A stretch of DNA of 64,000 nucleotides from Emydura subglobosa (taxonomy: Eukaryota; Chordata; Testudines; Chelidae): NCBI GenBank assembly GCA_007922225.1, contig ML679961.1, positions 69,234,890 to 69,298,889 of the forward strand, read 5' to 3'. Under the pieces are notes generated by a model that saw only the letters and a program-made list of their open reading frames with translations, searched no databases and was not told where the DNA came from. A program made the position numbers and the translations under genes. The first letter of the stretch is position 1; every line of letters begins with the position of its first letter. Shown here in pieces: positions 1 to 11,520 of this stretch.

Positions 1-813
1 TTAATTCCAGGATGCACCTAGGTCTATGATGCCATTGTAATATCCTTAGGTTAAAGGGGTTATAAACTACTTCTTAAGTGACAAGGTGATTAACTAAGTA
101 AGGTTATTATTTCAGGAAAGGGCTGTTGGTAAATGCAATGCTCATGCTAAAAGTGTCCAACCTCTTTAGAGGGAACTACATTTGCTGAACAATACATGGA
201 AGGGTCTTTTGTTGAACCTCATCTCTCTCTGAAGTGAAATCATTGATGGTTTTGAGAATTATCATGCAACCATAGTGCTTTGATGTTAAGTGCAATACTC
301 TGAAAAGTGACAATGTAAAAATAAGACCATCTTACGCAACAGATCCCTTTCCCATCCTTATCATAGTAAGATTTGCAGGATTTACTAACATATATCTTCT
401 TTCCTTTTTATGGCTGTTATCCCCACAGAGCCACTACATGGAGGGTGAATTGGATTATGTTGTGTCTCCTGTATCAACAGATTTGTTAGTTAATTAAGAT
501 TACAGAATCTTTAATGTTGATCATGCACAAGAAAAAAGGTCTCAAGATCCCAAGGGGAGTTTGTGGTGTTGGCAGAAAGAAAAAAAATATTTTGTATTTG
601 TCAGTTGAACACAATAAATCTAGAATAACTGAGAAATAATGAACACGGAGATCCATCATGCCAGTATTACAATAATTATTCAGAGCAGAAATAAAATATA
701 ATCAGTCAGGAAAGTACATACTGCATATGGCCAGTACATGTTTTTAAAAATATTGTCATGGCATGTATCACTGACTGGTGCTGGTATGTATAGTCTTCCA
801 AGTTATTTTTCTT

Positions 814-1092
814 AGGACTTGTCTACACATAAAAGTTGTACCACTAACTATATTTGGTATGGTTAAAGTAATACAACTCCCCTAATGTGGATCCAGTTAT
901 AGTGGTATAAAAGTTAATGTATTATTCCTATATAAGAATAAGCTAATAAAGAAATGTTATACTAGTATAACTACACACATTCTAGGGCTTTTACCAGTAT
1001 AACTATTTTTTTTGGGGGGAGGGGGAGGAATCATACCCCTAACTGAAATAATTACACTAGTAAAACTTTCAAATGTAGATATACCAGGACTT
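814..1092. mobile_element. MITE, 'GGACTTGTCTACAC' type
   Basis: The left end reads AGGACTTGTCTACACAT and the right end, reverse complemented, reads AAGTCCTGGTATATCTACAT, so the ends are imperfect inverted repeats. The interior is AT-rich with repeated 'ACTAGTATAACTA' motifs and has no coding capacity. Ends of this kind are common in turtle non-autonomous DNA transposons, probably hAT-related. No clear target duplication was found. Confidence 0.5.
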
Positions 1093-1207
1093 ATGCTATG
1101 AGCAAATGTTCAGTCTCGAGAAGACCTGCGGTGTGTATTAGTTTTGCCATGTAAAAGTTCAAGATAGAGGAAGCTGAGCAAGCAATAGAAAAATTTGCTC
1201 TCTACCC

Positions 1208-1474
1208 AAGGGTACGTCCACACTGCAATTAGAAGTATGAGTTCTGCACATATAAATATGGCCGTACTAGCTTTGATCTAGCTCAAATAATGAGCAGTGA
1301 AGTTGTGGCAGTACAGGCTAGCCACTCGAACATGTCGCCAGGGTCCCAGGAGAGCTTGTACAGTCCTTGCTATTAGGATTCACTGCTATTGACTGAGCTA
1401 GCCAGATGAAAGCTAGCTCAGGCATGTCTCCATGTGCTGCAGTCATCCCCTAACTGCCTTGTAGACATACCTTT
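1208..1474. mobile_element. MITE with ~20-bp inverted ends
   Basis: The left end AAGGGTACGTCCACACTGCAA pairs with the right end, whose reverse complement is AAGGTATGTCTACAAGGCAG. The interior is rich in GCTAGC/GAGCTAG motifs and about 230 bp long. It is a non-autonomous DNA element lying in CREB3L1 intron 1. Confidence 0.6.
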
Positions 1475-2216
1475 TGTCTCTGATTGGAATCAATTCTTGA
1501 GGCAGAGATGCACCCTTGAAACAGGACAAGGGGGGCAGGGGAGGCTGAGATTCCTGAAAGAAGGGATTATCTGCGTGCTATTTGTGACCACCTCTGTTCC
1601 AGGACTGGTGTATGTATAAATAAAACAAGTTACACTTAGAATATACCCAGACTCTGTGTCACTGATGTATCCTCCACTGGGAAGGTGACCTGAAAGGCCC
1701 CAGATATCAGCTACTGATTGGCAGAGGGGTGGCAATATTCATACTAGTTCAAAACTAAATTTGCTCACAAACACAAAGCTCACATTCCTCATTTGGGAAA
1801 ACATCCTAGTCTGAAGTTTTAAAATGGAGCTACTGTACATGTGAGTTAGATGAGTGCATGAAGTATGGACAATTTTCTTAAAGATGAATACACTGTTTTT
1901 ACACACCGGGAATAGATTTTTGTCTTGTTCACTCCCCTCCCCCCAAGTAAATCACCTCTGCTTTAGCCAAGCACAAAGCGTCATTCTACAAAACGTTGTA
2001 AGCAACTGAAAGTAGAGGTTTCCAAGAGAAGGGCCTGTGCAGGCTGCTGCCCCCCACTTTAGTGTCTCTCGTACTGTTGGAACCGGGAGACTGAGATAAG
2101 CAATATAACAAAGTGCCAGGACCAGCTGCGCATCCCCAGCAGACATGATTTAAAAATCTGGAATCAATCTACCAGAAAGGAGGCTGATCCCCTAGAGGAG
2201 GGCGCATGAGTCTCTG

Positions 2217-2257
2217 GCTGTGTGTGTGTGTGTGTTTGTGTGTGTGTGTTTGTGTGG
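2217..2257. repeat. (TG)n microsatellite
   Basis: An imperfect TG dinucleotide run with two TTTG interruptions. It is likely polymorphic. It lies about 0.5 kb inside intron 1 at the edge of the CpG island. Confidence 0.95.
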
Positions 2258-2761
2258 GGGAGGGGAGGCAGTTCTTGGGGACTCTGGGTGGCTGAGGTGG
2301 GAGGACTCAGGCAGGCTCAGCTTTGCAGGGCCAGTGGGGAGCATGGGCCTTGGGGCACTCGGGACTGGGAGGTCTGGAGAAACCGAGGCTGCGCTGCCCG
2401 TTCTCCCTCTTCCCCGCCGGGCAGTGGCCAGTGCAGGCCACGAGTAGGAGCCGTTCGGAGGGAAGCCCAGAGCATCCCAGAACACAGCGGGACTAGCCCG
2501 GCCTGCTCCCCACCCACAGCCCCCGGCACCCCTGGCAGGACCCCCAGCTCTGCTGGGAAGCGCTGGCCGCGGTGCCCTATGAGGCAGCGCTAGGGGCCGG
2601 AGGGGGTCAGCAGCCCCGAGCCCCTGCCCGGCTCCTTCAGGGCTGGAGGCGGCTTCTCAGCCTCATTCCACAGCCCTGCAGCGGGGGGGGGGGCTTGGGG
2701 GCAACCTCCCGCCCTCCCGCTTAGCCCGCGCCCAGCCCCAGGAGCCCCCCGGCTCCCTTAC

Positions 2762-2869
2762 CACATTGCTGAGGAAATCCGCGTCATTCAAATCGCCCAG
2801 GTCCAGGAAGCCGGAGCCGCCTCCGGGGAAGAGGCGCTCGGAGGGGAAGGGCTCCAGGATACTGTCCAT
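2762..2869 (-). CDS. CREB3L1: CREB3L1 (OASIS) coding exon 1, 36 codons
   Basis: CREB3L1 is an ER-membrane bZIP transcription factor. After Golgi cleavage by site-1 and site-2 proteases its N-terminal part enters the nucleus and drives secretory-load and collagen genes. This exon encodes the extreme N terminus: residues 4-9 read ILEPFP, then RLFPG, and residues 21-28 read FLDLGDLN, followed by DADFLSN. That matches the start of vertebrate CREB3L1, with a small Gly/Ser insertion after the FPG compared with mammals as I remember them. The ATG sits in a strong context (GGCACCATGG). The exon ends in GTG and is followed directly by GTAAGG, a good donor in the same place as in mammals (phase 0). The remaining exons, including the bZIP and transmembrane segment, lie off the left edge. 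The reading frame continues past the donor only by chance. The related CREB3L2 has a similar start, but the [18 protein letters not shown] string fits CREB3L1 better. Confidence 0.9.
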
Positions 2870-3356
2870 GGTGCCGGGCAGCGCCCCGCCGGAGCAGGGG
2901 TCGGTGAGGGGCAGCGAGCCGCCTTCCCTCCAGCGCGGCAGGTTCCGGGGTGTCCCTCGCTGCCTCCGCAGCTCCCGAGGCTCGGAGGGTTACTCCAGCG
3001 CTGCCCGGTGCAGCCGATGGCAGGGCCCCGGGCACCCACAGGACATGGTTCCTCCTCCCAAGGGACGGCTAAAATCCATAGGGCGCGGGGGCAGAGGGGC
3101 TCCCCGGGGAGGCTGGGGCACTGGGGGGCCCCCAAGGCGCTGAGGACAGGGAGGAAAGGCTGGGGGCAAGCCCGGGGGCTGGGCAGGATGTGAACCCCTG
3201 GGAGTGTGCAGGGTCCCGGGCTGCCTCCTGAAGCTCTGCAGGAGGAAGAGAGGGAAGGAGTGGCGAAGTACTCCTCCGGGACTCCTCTCTGCCTAGCTGT
3301 CACTTTCACACTCCGCAGAGGATCCCCAGGCTCAGCCGCCCGGCCAGGGAACATTA

Positions 3357-3366
3357 CGCCCCGCCC
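3357..3366 (-). promoter_or_regulatory. GC box (Sp/KLF) in CREB3L1 promoter
   Basis: The minus strand reads GGGCGGGGCG. It lies about 490 bp upstream of the CREB3L1 ATG, at the outer edge of the CpG island, where composition switches to AT-rich. Just upstream on the minus strand is TTTAATATTAATGAG, which is not a convincing TATA box. Sp/KLF binding is inferred from the motif only. Confidence 0.5.
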
Positions 3367-3969
3367 ATCTCATTAATATTAAAGAGCGTGTGAGGCATAA
3401 CTCCCTTCCTTGAACAGCCTCTTAAGGAAGCTCTGATGCAATGAATTGCTCCTCCTTTGCTCTTTGACAGCACAGAGCTAAGGAGAAGGGGTGCATCCCA
3501 ACACAGAGCTATGAGCACTGCCAAGGGCAGGGAACAGCACTCATAGCAGCTCTGAGCCGTCATCTGACCCCGTGCAGCCCCAGGGGCAACCACACTATGG
3601 GAAGATGCAAGAGGAAGAATGCTGTGAAAGACCATCACAATCAGGGGTCACAGACAGACTGGCAGGCAAGGGCTGGCCGCTCAGCATTTGCTGCCCCATG
3701 TGAATGTGTGTCCCCAGAGCATTCTAGAATTTCTCCTGGACATCCTGATGACTCTTAGAAGAATTGCCCTGGGGTTCTTAATGACAACACATGATCAGAA
3801 CCATAGTCTTATGTCTCATACCAAAAATAACATCTCAGCATCACATCAAGACACTGGTCTTAGTACTCCCAGAGAAGATCTACTGAGTTACACCACCTCC
3901 TACCGCACAATGTTCCCCTACCTACTATGATATTGGTACACCACTGACTCAGAACAGTCAGAGGAAAGA
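3367..3969. other. Upstream flank of CREB3L1, no recognised feature
   Basis: Mixed-composition unique sequence. No repeat family, exon or strong motif is visible. Confidence 0.6.
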
Positions 3970-3983
3970 GTGCCACCTAGTGA
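3970..3983 (-). promoter_or_regulatory. CTCF-like core
   Basis: The minus strand reads TCACTAGGTGGCAC, matching 13 of 14 positions of the CTCF core CCASYAGRKGGCRS. It is about 0.6 kb beyond the CpG island and 13 bp from a perfect hairpin. Found by eye; occupancy is unknown. Confidence 0.45.
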
Positions 3984-3996
3984 ACTTCCAACACCC

Positions 3997-4032
3997 TATG
4001 TTCTAGGTACTCCTTGCAGTACCTAGAACATA
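3997..4032. repeat. Perfect inverted repeat, 15-bp arms, 6-bp loop
   Basis: Left arm TATGTTCTAGGTACT (3997-4011), loop CCTTGC, right arm AGTACCTAGAACATA (4018-4032). All 15 pairs match. The arms contain TGTTCT and AGAACA, which are steroid-receptor half sites but placed too far apart for a standard element. It may be the remnant of a small palindromic element or a cruciform-forming site. Confidence 0.9.
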
Positions 4033-4229
4033 TGAAGATGATTCCCTCAGGTGAAGTAAGTTGTTTAAAAGGTCCTGCATCTGAAGACCACAATTTCAGT
4101 TTTGTTGCCCTATGCTTTAGTGGTTATTGATTATTATTGGTTTCCAATTAATTACTAATTTAAAGAGCTGGGGGACTGTAGGCCTAGAATCAGGCACAAC
4201 AGAAGCAAGGTTATCAAGTTCAATATCTG

Positions 4230-4700
4230 ATTGGGAACCCTAGTGTGCACAACGATGACACCAACACTGAGGGCAAAGCAAAGCTTTAACCAGTTTTATT
4301 AGCACAATTAGCAAAGACACAAATGCTTCAAACACATAAAGAGATAGCAAAAATACTGAATTACAGCAATATCTTGTACCATTCCTCACATGTTCTTCCT
4401 TGGGATCTGGTGGTAAGAGACAAAGGTCCTGCTTTGTCCCTGGCATGCCAAACGAATCTCTCTTTTACATGAGGGTCTGCCCTATTATAGGGCCTAGGGT
4501 CTGTCATGAGTACTCGTACAAAAACTCAGCTTCCTTTGTCTATATCTAACCTCCTCAATCTAATAATGTTGGGGTGTCCGTATGCTATAGGTCAGTATAT
4601 TAATTATTTCAACTAATATATATCATTCATTACCAAGGTATGTTCGTGGTTAAGCATCTGCCAACATTTTATTCTAAAATATCCACGCCTAGTATCAGCT
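4230..4700 (-). mobile_element. Probable solo LTR, minus strand
   Basis: Read on the minus strand this has a promoter-like stretch (TGTAAAAG) and, nearer its 3' end, an AATAAA polyadenylation signal (plus-strand positions 4295-4300) followed by about 50 bp ending TTGTGCACA. That U3-R-U5 order is typical of an LTR. The upstream limit is uncertain and may reach about 4940. No internal retroviral genes are next to it and no target duplication was found. Family not identified. Confidence 0.4.
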
Positions 4701-5743
4701 CAATGTTCATGTGATTACTTGGTACCATTTTGTTCAGACTTTCCCCCTGCCCCAAGTACAATATTCCCAGTTCTCCAAAACTCAGGGTCACTGTTGGGCC
4801 ACTTATCCGTGCTAAAATTCATAGGCCTAAAAAATGTATGCCAATTGCTTATGCTCAAGCCTTACAAGATAGAGGCCTGCAAGTTCCTTGCATTTCTGCC
4901 AAGTACAGTAAAATGCTGAAGCTAGCTCTATGGACTAGTTTGATTAACTGAGAAATGAACCATTCCTTTAGTAGGTCCGGTGTCAACATTGGCTTCTGCA
5001 GACAGAAATGCAGTGACTGTATCTGTAGGTACTGAAGACTGTATCTGTAGGTACTGGGGAGAAAAGCCACATAGAAGATGTCTTCAGAGAGTTCAATTTT
5101 TGAAGGTAAATTGAAAGCATGCAAGCAGATCTTACTGCCAATTACCCTCAGCAAAAGTCAGTGCAGGTGGGCCTGTTTGCAGCAGCCCATCTTGCTGCTC
5201 TGTAATTAAAGTTTCAAGCACCATTTAGGAGCTTCAGGAAGATTATATGGCTTCAAATAAATAGGATTACAGATCCTTGTCCTCTCTGATCTTCACTCTG
5301 ATAAACACTCAGGAAAACCTCTTATAATAATCCTGTTGAAGCAGCTTTAGTATCTTTCTGTCCCTACCCTCATGGCTCAGCCAGAGTAGCCTGAGGAATC
5401 CTGACTTTCAGAAAGGCTCTCCCCCTTTATCAGTGTCAGGGAAACAAATTCTGCAGAGAAAATCAAGGTGCATTTCTCCCAAAAGAAACCTGACTGATGA
5501 CTTCCAATGATCAGAGTAATGTAAAAAGACCAAACTCACCAGAAAGAGATATGCACTTTGGTGACACTGGAAAGGCCTGGGTTTGCATCAGATTTTGAGA
5601 TTCCAGCCACAACTAAAGGTTCACATGCACACCCCTTTCTTGATTCCACCCAGGTCTCAGGGCTAATGCTACAACCTTAGAGACTTGAGGATGCCCCTCA
5701 CACTCCTCAGACTAGCCCCCAATGCAAACCCTTTGCACACACA
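4701..5743. other. Unclassified sequence
   Basis: The first ~240 bp may belong to the LTR on its left. The remainder shows no repeat family or exon that I recognise, apart from the short tandem duplication listed separately. Confidence 0.5.
5015..5056. repeat. 22-bp tandem duplication
   Basis: The unit GACTGTATCTGTAGGTACTG plus AA occurs twice head to tail with no mismatch in the shared 20 bases. This is a recent slippage-type duplication. Confidence 0.9.
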
Positions 5744-5856
5744 GGCCCTGATTCGCTAAGGCCATTTTAAATTACATTTGCTCTCACTTTACCTATCCCT
5801 TTCTGCTGCCAATGAAGTGTAAAGTGGCCTTAGTGTCAATGAGAATCACAGACACA
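5744..5856. mobile_element. Short palindromic MITE remnant ('CCTGATTC' ends)
   Basis: The left side reads GGCCCTGATTCGC and the right side ATGAGAATCACAG, with a partly self-complementary interior (TTTACC...GTAAAGTGG). The same end type occurs at 41288-41434 and 45950-46112. Confidence 0.35.
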
Positions 5857-7260
5857 GCCAGCAGAAAGTTGGGCTATAGAGACTCTCAGCTTATCACTTA
5901 TATCAGGGACGCATAGTGAGGGACTAATTTTTTAACATGGGAAAGACGGATTAACCTTGCAATATCCACAGTGATGCACTTCAGACCCTATTGCAAGGAG
6001 ACACTGGGAACAAAACAAAAACCTTTCACTCCCTGAGCCCATAGTCCCTGCTAACAGAGCCAGCTCTCTAATATGGGGATGGAGGGCTGTATATGGGCCA
6101 ATATAGCTACATTACAGTTTGTCTGGGGAAACAGTCCCTTCTTGATGGTGTGAGAGGTCTGCTCATGCAGCTCCTATATTACCAAGCATACTGGAGGGGA
6201 AAAAAACCCCTCTGACGGGTGCTTAGTTTACTCTGCCAGCATCTAGGCAGAGAAAGCAGTGTGCTTGTTACTGGACTGCTCCTCATTCTTTTAGGCAGCA
6301 CCAGAACTGCTGAGGAAATAGATTTGTGAGTTTTCTGGGAGCAAGTGGGTGTCCCTGTGAAGAAGGCGAGAGAAAGAACCACAGGAAAACTCCAACCACT
6401 ACAACAGTAGAGAAGATATTTCCATCTTCCTCAGGAAAGAAATAGTGGAGCGCTTTTCTCCTAGCTTTCCAGGCAGAGGACTCCTGCTCCTGCCCCCCGC
6501 CCCCCCATATCTCCTAAGGATTAGGGTTGTTCAGGAATAATGTGCACCAGTGGAACTCGGGGGTGGGTGTGTGTGGCAGGACTGAGGGCTGAAACAGCAG
6601 TGAGTGCTAGGGTCAGGACTGAGGTGCATTGGTAGAGCTATAATAGGGGAAGCTTGCACAGTACCTGCCCTCACTAGCTTAATACTAGAGTCACTTTTGT
6701 AAGTACTAAAATTCACTCCAAGACTTTTTAAAAATTAGATAAAGCCTTTCTAATTCAGTGTCTCACCCAGGTTAATTTAAGGAAATCTCTTTTCAGGAGC
6801 TGAGCTCTGATCACCCTTTACACACAGCAGGAAAGTCAGGGGAGGGTGTGAGGTATAGCTATTGTTTGTATTAACTAGGTAGGAGTGTCATCAGAAAAGG
6901 TCAAACAAAGTAAACGTGACTTGTTTGTCTGAACTGCAAAGGAAAAACACTTTGGCACATTCAAACAGGGACTTCTCCATCCTGGAGATTAAAAATATCT
7001 CAGAAAAAAAAAGTCTGCCAGCCAAAGATCCTGCTTTGTATTTACACTTTCTTCTAAAACATAAATGTTCTAACCTCATATTCCCCGTCTCCTGTTGACA
7101 GTGTTATATATAAAGAGGAGATGAATGATAATATTGAACCCACCTCACTAATACTTGTGTTGTGATGCCACTATTCTATATCCAGGAGAGAGCTACCATA
7201 GCCATGACCCTCTATAACACTTGCATAGGGTATTGAAAAGGTCACATAACATCCTTCCAA
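5857..7260. other. No recognised feature
   Basis: Unique, AT-leaning sequence with a short C run at about 6497-6506. No repeat family or exon seen. Confidence 0.5.
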
Positions 7261-7261
7261 C

Positions 7262-7345
7262 TTTGGGCTCCAGCCTGAATCCAGTGAGGTCAATGTAAAT
7301 ATTGCCATTGACTTTAATGGGCGTGTATGTTCAACTCTTTGTACC
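7262..7345. repeat. Palindromic interspersed fragment
   Basis: Contains GAGGTCAATGTAAATATTGCCATTGACTTT, whose AGGTCAATG and CATTGAC(T) halves pair. This is typical of a short palindromic MITE seen in turtle genomes. Limits approximate. Confidence 0.3.
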
Positions 7346-8089
7346 CAATGGAAGAATTATTTCTGCAACCTGAATTCAACCCAGGAGTCTTGCATTATAC
7401 AGAAAGACATAAATAACATAATTGGGGGTGAGGGAACATGTCACATGGTAACATGACACAATCTATATAGGTCACACTGCTCAGAGCTCCCAAGCATTAT
7501 ATTCAAATTCCCCTTTATACTTACCCTATTCTGCCAGAGCATGGTCCAGGAAGGCTGAATCTTTTATTTAATAGGGTCATAGACCAATTAAAAAACCCCC
7601 ACACAAAATGTCATATTTCTGCAATATCTCATAGTCACACAAAGATAAGGACAAAGCAGTCCTATATGGATGAGCTCAGCTAAAATGGCAGAAGTCTCCC
7701 TTTATGGAAAACTATGCAATTAAAGGAAATTAAACCAATAGGGTGGTAATTGATAGAAGTTACTCTAAAAACCTATGGAATTTAACAATTTCTCTAGGTT
7801 TATGAAACATCCTATTGAATGCTATAGAAGAGTTTTAATTTTCTATTTCATTCCATAGCACTTTTCCAAAAAATAAAGATCAGAGAACCTACCTTCTCCT
7901 AGAGAAGATTTCATTCAAGGTGCCCCTGATTGTACGCTGTGATGATGAAGAATTTTGACAAATGTACATTTTCCCTTGACTCCCTGGCTATCCTTCTGGG
8001 AGGGTCTGAAGACAGAAACAGCACCTTTCTGTGAACCCTGGTTGCTGCAGGATCCTGAGATGGAAAACAATCATTGCTGTAAGTCAGCA
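7346..8089. other. No recognised feature
   Basis: AT-rich unique sequence. Nothing recognised. Confidence 0.5.
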
Positions 8090-8530
8090 TCCCAACATGG
8101 GGAGTCAAGACCAAAGGTCAGAGCAGGGGCAAACCTGATACTGAGGGTAGTGGAGGAGTTCATAGTCAGGTTCCAGGCCAGGGCCAATACTAAAGGTCAG
8201 TCTAAGTCAAGTTTTAGGGTCCAGGTCAGGAGGCAAAGTCTACATCAAGCCAAGGTCAATGTCAGGAGCAGAAACAGTCATGGCAGCAACAGAAGATCCA
8301 CACTGTTGTCTGGACACTTCCGCTACTGCCCTTGGGTTTATAAAGGATGGGGAGCCAATCAGGCACCATGAGGTTGCTGCCTGTCAGACCCCTTGAGGCG
8401 GGACTTACCATGGGCTTTGTCCACAGCAGGTCATGGGGCCACAGAGTACAAGCAGGTTGCAGGTACCACTAGGTGGCAAGATGGAGCTGTCAGCAGCTGG
8501 TAGCTCTGCAGGCCTGGGGTTTTAGATCCA
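8090..8530 (+). mobile_element. LTR-like repeat with degenerate GGTCA minisatellite
   Basis: From 8110 to 8280 there is a degenerate run built on AGGTCAgRg / CAAGGTCA units. A TATA-like box TTTATAAAGG (8337-8346) and GC-rich sequence follow. This combination resembles LTRs I associate with turtle genomes, but no TG...CA ends or target duplication could be fixed. An open frame of 138 codons crosses it and is not protein-like. Confidence 0.4.
8466..8479 (+). promoter_or_regulatory. CTCF-like core
   Basis: Plus strand CCACTAGGTGGCAA, 13 of 14 matches to CCASYAGRKGGCRS. It shares the 12-mer CACTAGGTGGCA with the motifs at 3970 and 59960. It lies inside the LTR-like repeat, so it may have been brought by that element. 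Confidence 0.45.
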
Positions 8531-9427
8531 TGGGGTCTTACACTGTTAAGACTGAACAAGTTCCAAAACTGACACGTGCTGGCCTGTCATAATTTGGTTC
8601 CATAGCTATATGTACAACATCAAAATCCTTGCTGCTTATTGGAATTAGAAAACGGTTTTTCATAATAAAAAGGATTCTAATCTTTCTGGATTTCTCTACT
8701 GCTGTGATTGAAAAACACAATTGTCCTGATTCTCCCTTGGCTTTCATGATAATGAAGTCATTTATACCTGTAGAAAGGGGGAGTAGAATAATTCCAGCAT
8801 GGTAGCATTTTACACCCACTCACTCTACACAGATGTACATGACGACTCAAGATGCATGACAGTGGTGAGTTGATCTCAGTGACCTTAAACTTGTATACAG
8901 GAATCTAACCTTTTTCATTTTACAGCCTACAAAACAGAGGCTGTTTCTCCAGACAAAGCTATGATGTCTGATAGCTGTATGGAGGTTGAGCGTTTCCTGA
9001 GAAATGTGGGGTGAATTGCAAATATCAATGATTTTATGTTTCTCTGTGCATATACTGCTTTATTATAGAAGCAACTGTTTGGGCTGGGTTTCTCCATTCC
9101 TTTTAAGCCTAGATAGACAATTTTCTGATGATTCATGATGATCTGATCTGATGATTCTCTGTTTGTTGGGGGTTCAGGACATTTAGACTGGCTTTTTGTG
9201 GTTGCCACCATATCATGGAGTTTTGGCTTCGAGTATGGCTGAAAATATAATTTGACCTGTTTAGTTATCCAACTTGGATGTTCATAGAAACTGAACGGCT
9301 AGCTTCTGTCACACATTTTCTGTATAGTCTGTAAGGTTCTATTGAGTCTATTGGATGCAAACTTCAATGTGTCCTTTGGAATTGATATTTCTTGTTAGTT
9401 CTGCCTTTCTTCCTATCCCTTTCTTTT
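8531..9427. other. No recognised feature
   Basis: Unique sequence with a short GATGATCTGATCTGATGAT simple stretch near 9130. Nothing else recognised. Confidence 0.5.
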
Positions 9428-9535
9428 CTGATTTATTATTTATTATTTGTTGAATAACGACAGTTTGCTCACTGCTATGCAGAACATAAAGGCAGACAAG
9501 ACAGTCCCTGCCTGGTGGGGTTTATGATCTAAGGA
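9428..9535 (-). mobile_element. Ancient LINE/SINE 3' tail (L2/MIR-like), reversed
   Basis: Begins TTTATTATTTATTATTTG and continues through ACAGTCCCTGCCT and TTATGATCTAAG. This is the reverse complement of a widespread amniote repeat tail seen forward at 60480 and 51480. Exact family uncertain. Confidence 0.45.
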
Positions 9536-11229
9536 CCCAATTTTATCTTCTCTTATACCCCATACAATCCCTCTAAGGACAACCAAGATGGACAGGGCAT
9601 AAGTGAGGGCAGAATATCACCCTAAGCAAGGCACAGGAGTAGGGTAGGCCAAAGGTGATCTCATCTCCACACAAGACATACTAGATGTAGTGGTAAGGAT
9701 CAAACCTTCATGCAATCAGAGCTTTTAGTTTGTTTTTTGTTTATGAGGCTGATTTGACAAGTGTGGATAAGGCAAGATGGGGGATGAGCAACCACTGAAA
9801 GGGCTTGTAGCAAAAATGTCTTTTGAGGAGAGATTTGAAGGCACTTGAACTTCCTCTCCCTTCTTTATCCCCCTGCACACTTTCTCATTTTCTTCCAGCT
9901 GCTGGTTTAAACACACAGTTTTTCCCTGCAGCCGGATTCAACTCCTTTCCATTTCCTGCTTCTGTGTCTATTCTGTCTCCCTGCCAAGTACACAGAACAC
10001 CTGTTCCTATCTGCCTGGAAGCACTGGGGGAGGGCAGAGATTAAAGAATCACCCATATCTTACCTTTCTGCTACAACTAGAAGAAGAAAAAAGAGTTATG
10101 AAATTAGAGTGCTCATAAATGTACTGCAGCGTTTCAAACAAGGAACAAGTTGTGTCGTGTGTCTTGTGTGCAAATATGCAGAGCTTTCACTGTGTAAACT
10201 TCCTTTTCTGTGGCTATGAGTGTATACATACTATTTTTAGTTACTGAGCTCAGACAGTGTGCAAGGTATACAGGTGTGTTTGTGTGTGTTAGAGGCATGT
10301 ATGTGTGTCAGAAGAATATCTATGCACAAACTATGCTCAGATCAGCAGAAAGAGCAGGGAAAAGTGAATAGAATATTAATTGCATTTTTGTATGTGGCTG
10401 AGATTCATGAATGTTGTGGCTTCAGTGAGCATCCTGATGTTATGCAGAGAATGAAGGGGAAGCCACAAATAGAGGTCCACATTAAACTTATTATTTTTTA
10501 TGGGATGAACTCAGGGCCCTCACACAGAACTAAATCAGCCCTCCAAAGACTGAGTGAGTAAAGAACAAGGAAGTCAGGGAACTAAAGAATTATGGAAAGG
10601 AAATAATTTTTATAAGACATAGATCCAGCTGTAAGATCCTAGGAGCTGTTCCTACAGTGGCCCTTCACAGTGTTGTAAGTATGATTGAGCTGCTAGTCTC
10701 AGGTCTTTATTATACTGGAAAGTTAAGCCTCAACACTGCTAATTGATGAACATCAAGCAACAAGAACTGGAGCTATCAGTTTTAAAGGTGACCTTTAAAG
10801 ATAAAAAATCAGTTTGTAACCTACTTTGGTTCTTGATGAGGGATAAAGAAGGCCTAAGGCCTAACTTTTTTTTTGATTTTGTAAAAAAAAGTTTGCTTTC
10901 TCTGTTTTTACCTCAGCAACAGCAGAAATATTAAGTGTTGTTTTCCTGGTTTTTGCTGCAGTTCTCCTTGGAGGATCATAAACTGGAGTGGGAACTTTCA
11001 GAGCACTTAATTGAAGGAGAGCACTTAATTGAAACAGAGAGGTTTTTCCTCCCAACTGTTTGTCAGGCAGTTGAGTTTACTGGTATCAATAAAAATAAAC
11101 AAAAACAGAATTTAAAACCAATATGAGTAAAAATTACTTCCCCTCTCTATTAATCAGGACACTAGGGTACTGAGAAACAGAAGTACACAGAGAAGATCAC
11201 AGCCAGATTACAGCATAGACATATACCTA
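9536..11229. other. No recognised feature
   Basis: Unique sequence. A TG-rich patch at 10150-10310 and homopolymer patches at 10865-10895 are the only irregularities. Confidence 0.5.
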
Positions 11230-11345
11230 GGGCCCCATCTCCTAGGGTCATGTGATGATATCAGAATATAACTTTCATTTAAAATTATTATGTTTCTAGC
11301 CCTCCTGGTTGTGAGGCAAAGCTTGAAAATGTGACCCAAGTGTAA
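11230..11345. mobile_element. MITE fragment, same family as 15057-15356
   Basis: Shares the order CTCCTAG-GTCATG...CTTTCATTT...GTTTCTAG-CC-T...TTGAAAATGTG with the fuller copy at 15057. Both termini are missing. Confidence 0.5.
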
Positions 11346-11520
11346 CCAATACAGTGATGTCTACCTGAGTCCGCAGAGAGCCTGAAACAATAGTTCTGAG
11401 GACTTGAATAGTCTCATTCATCTTAATGGTTTGGCTAACTCTGAAACCTGTTGCTCAGTTGGTGGGGATGGGAGAGAGGGAAGAGGAGGGCTTGGTCAAG
11501 ATTGGCCCAGCACAGGACTG

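Larger units (their letters stand above)
1..2761 (-). other. CREB3L1: CREB3L1 intron 1 (5' part)
   Basis: This is everything downstream of the exon 1 splice donor in the direction of transcription. The GT of the intron is at 2761-2760 on the minus strand and is followed by AAGG. No acceptor or second exon is recognisable before the window edge, which fits the long first intron of this gene in other vertebrates. Apart from the two MITEs and the TG repeat listed separately, 1-813 and 1475-2216 hold nothing I recognise. Confidence 0.8.
2330..3370. promoter_or_regulatory. CpG island over CREB3L1 first exon and promoter
   Basis: GC content rises sharply here and CpG dinucleotides are frequent, in contrast to the AT-rich flanks. 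The island covers the end of intron 1, exon 1, the 5' UTR and the proximal promoter of the minus-strand gene. A run of nine or more G residues sits near 2683-2692. The overlapping open frames on both strands in this island are composition artefacts. The transcription start cannot be placed from sequence alone; it probably lies between about 2900 and 3370. Confidence 0.8.

Noticed and set aside
2784..3354. Open frames of up to 188 codons on both strands in the CpG island
   Set aside because: Stop-poor GC-rich DNA. They overlap exon 1 and the 5' UTR in other frames and show no protein character.
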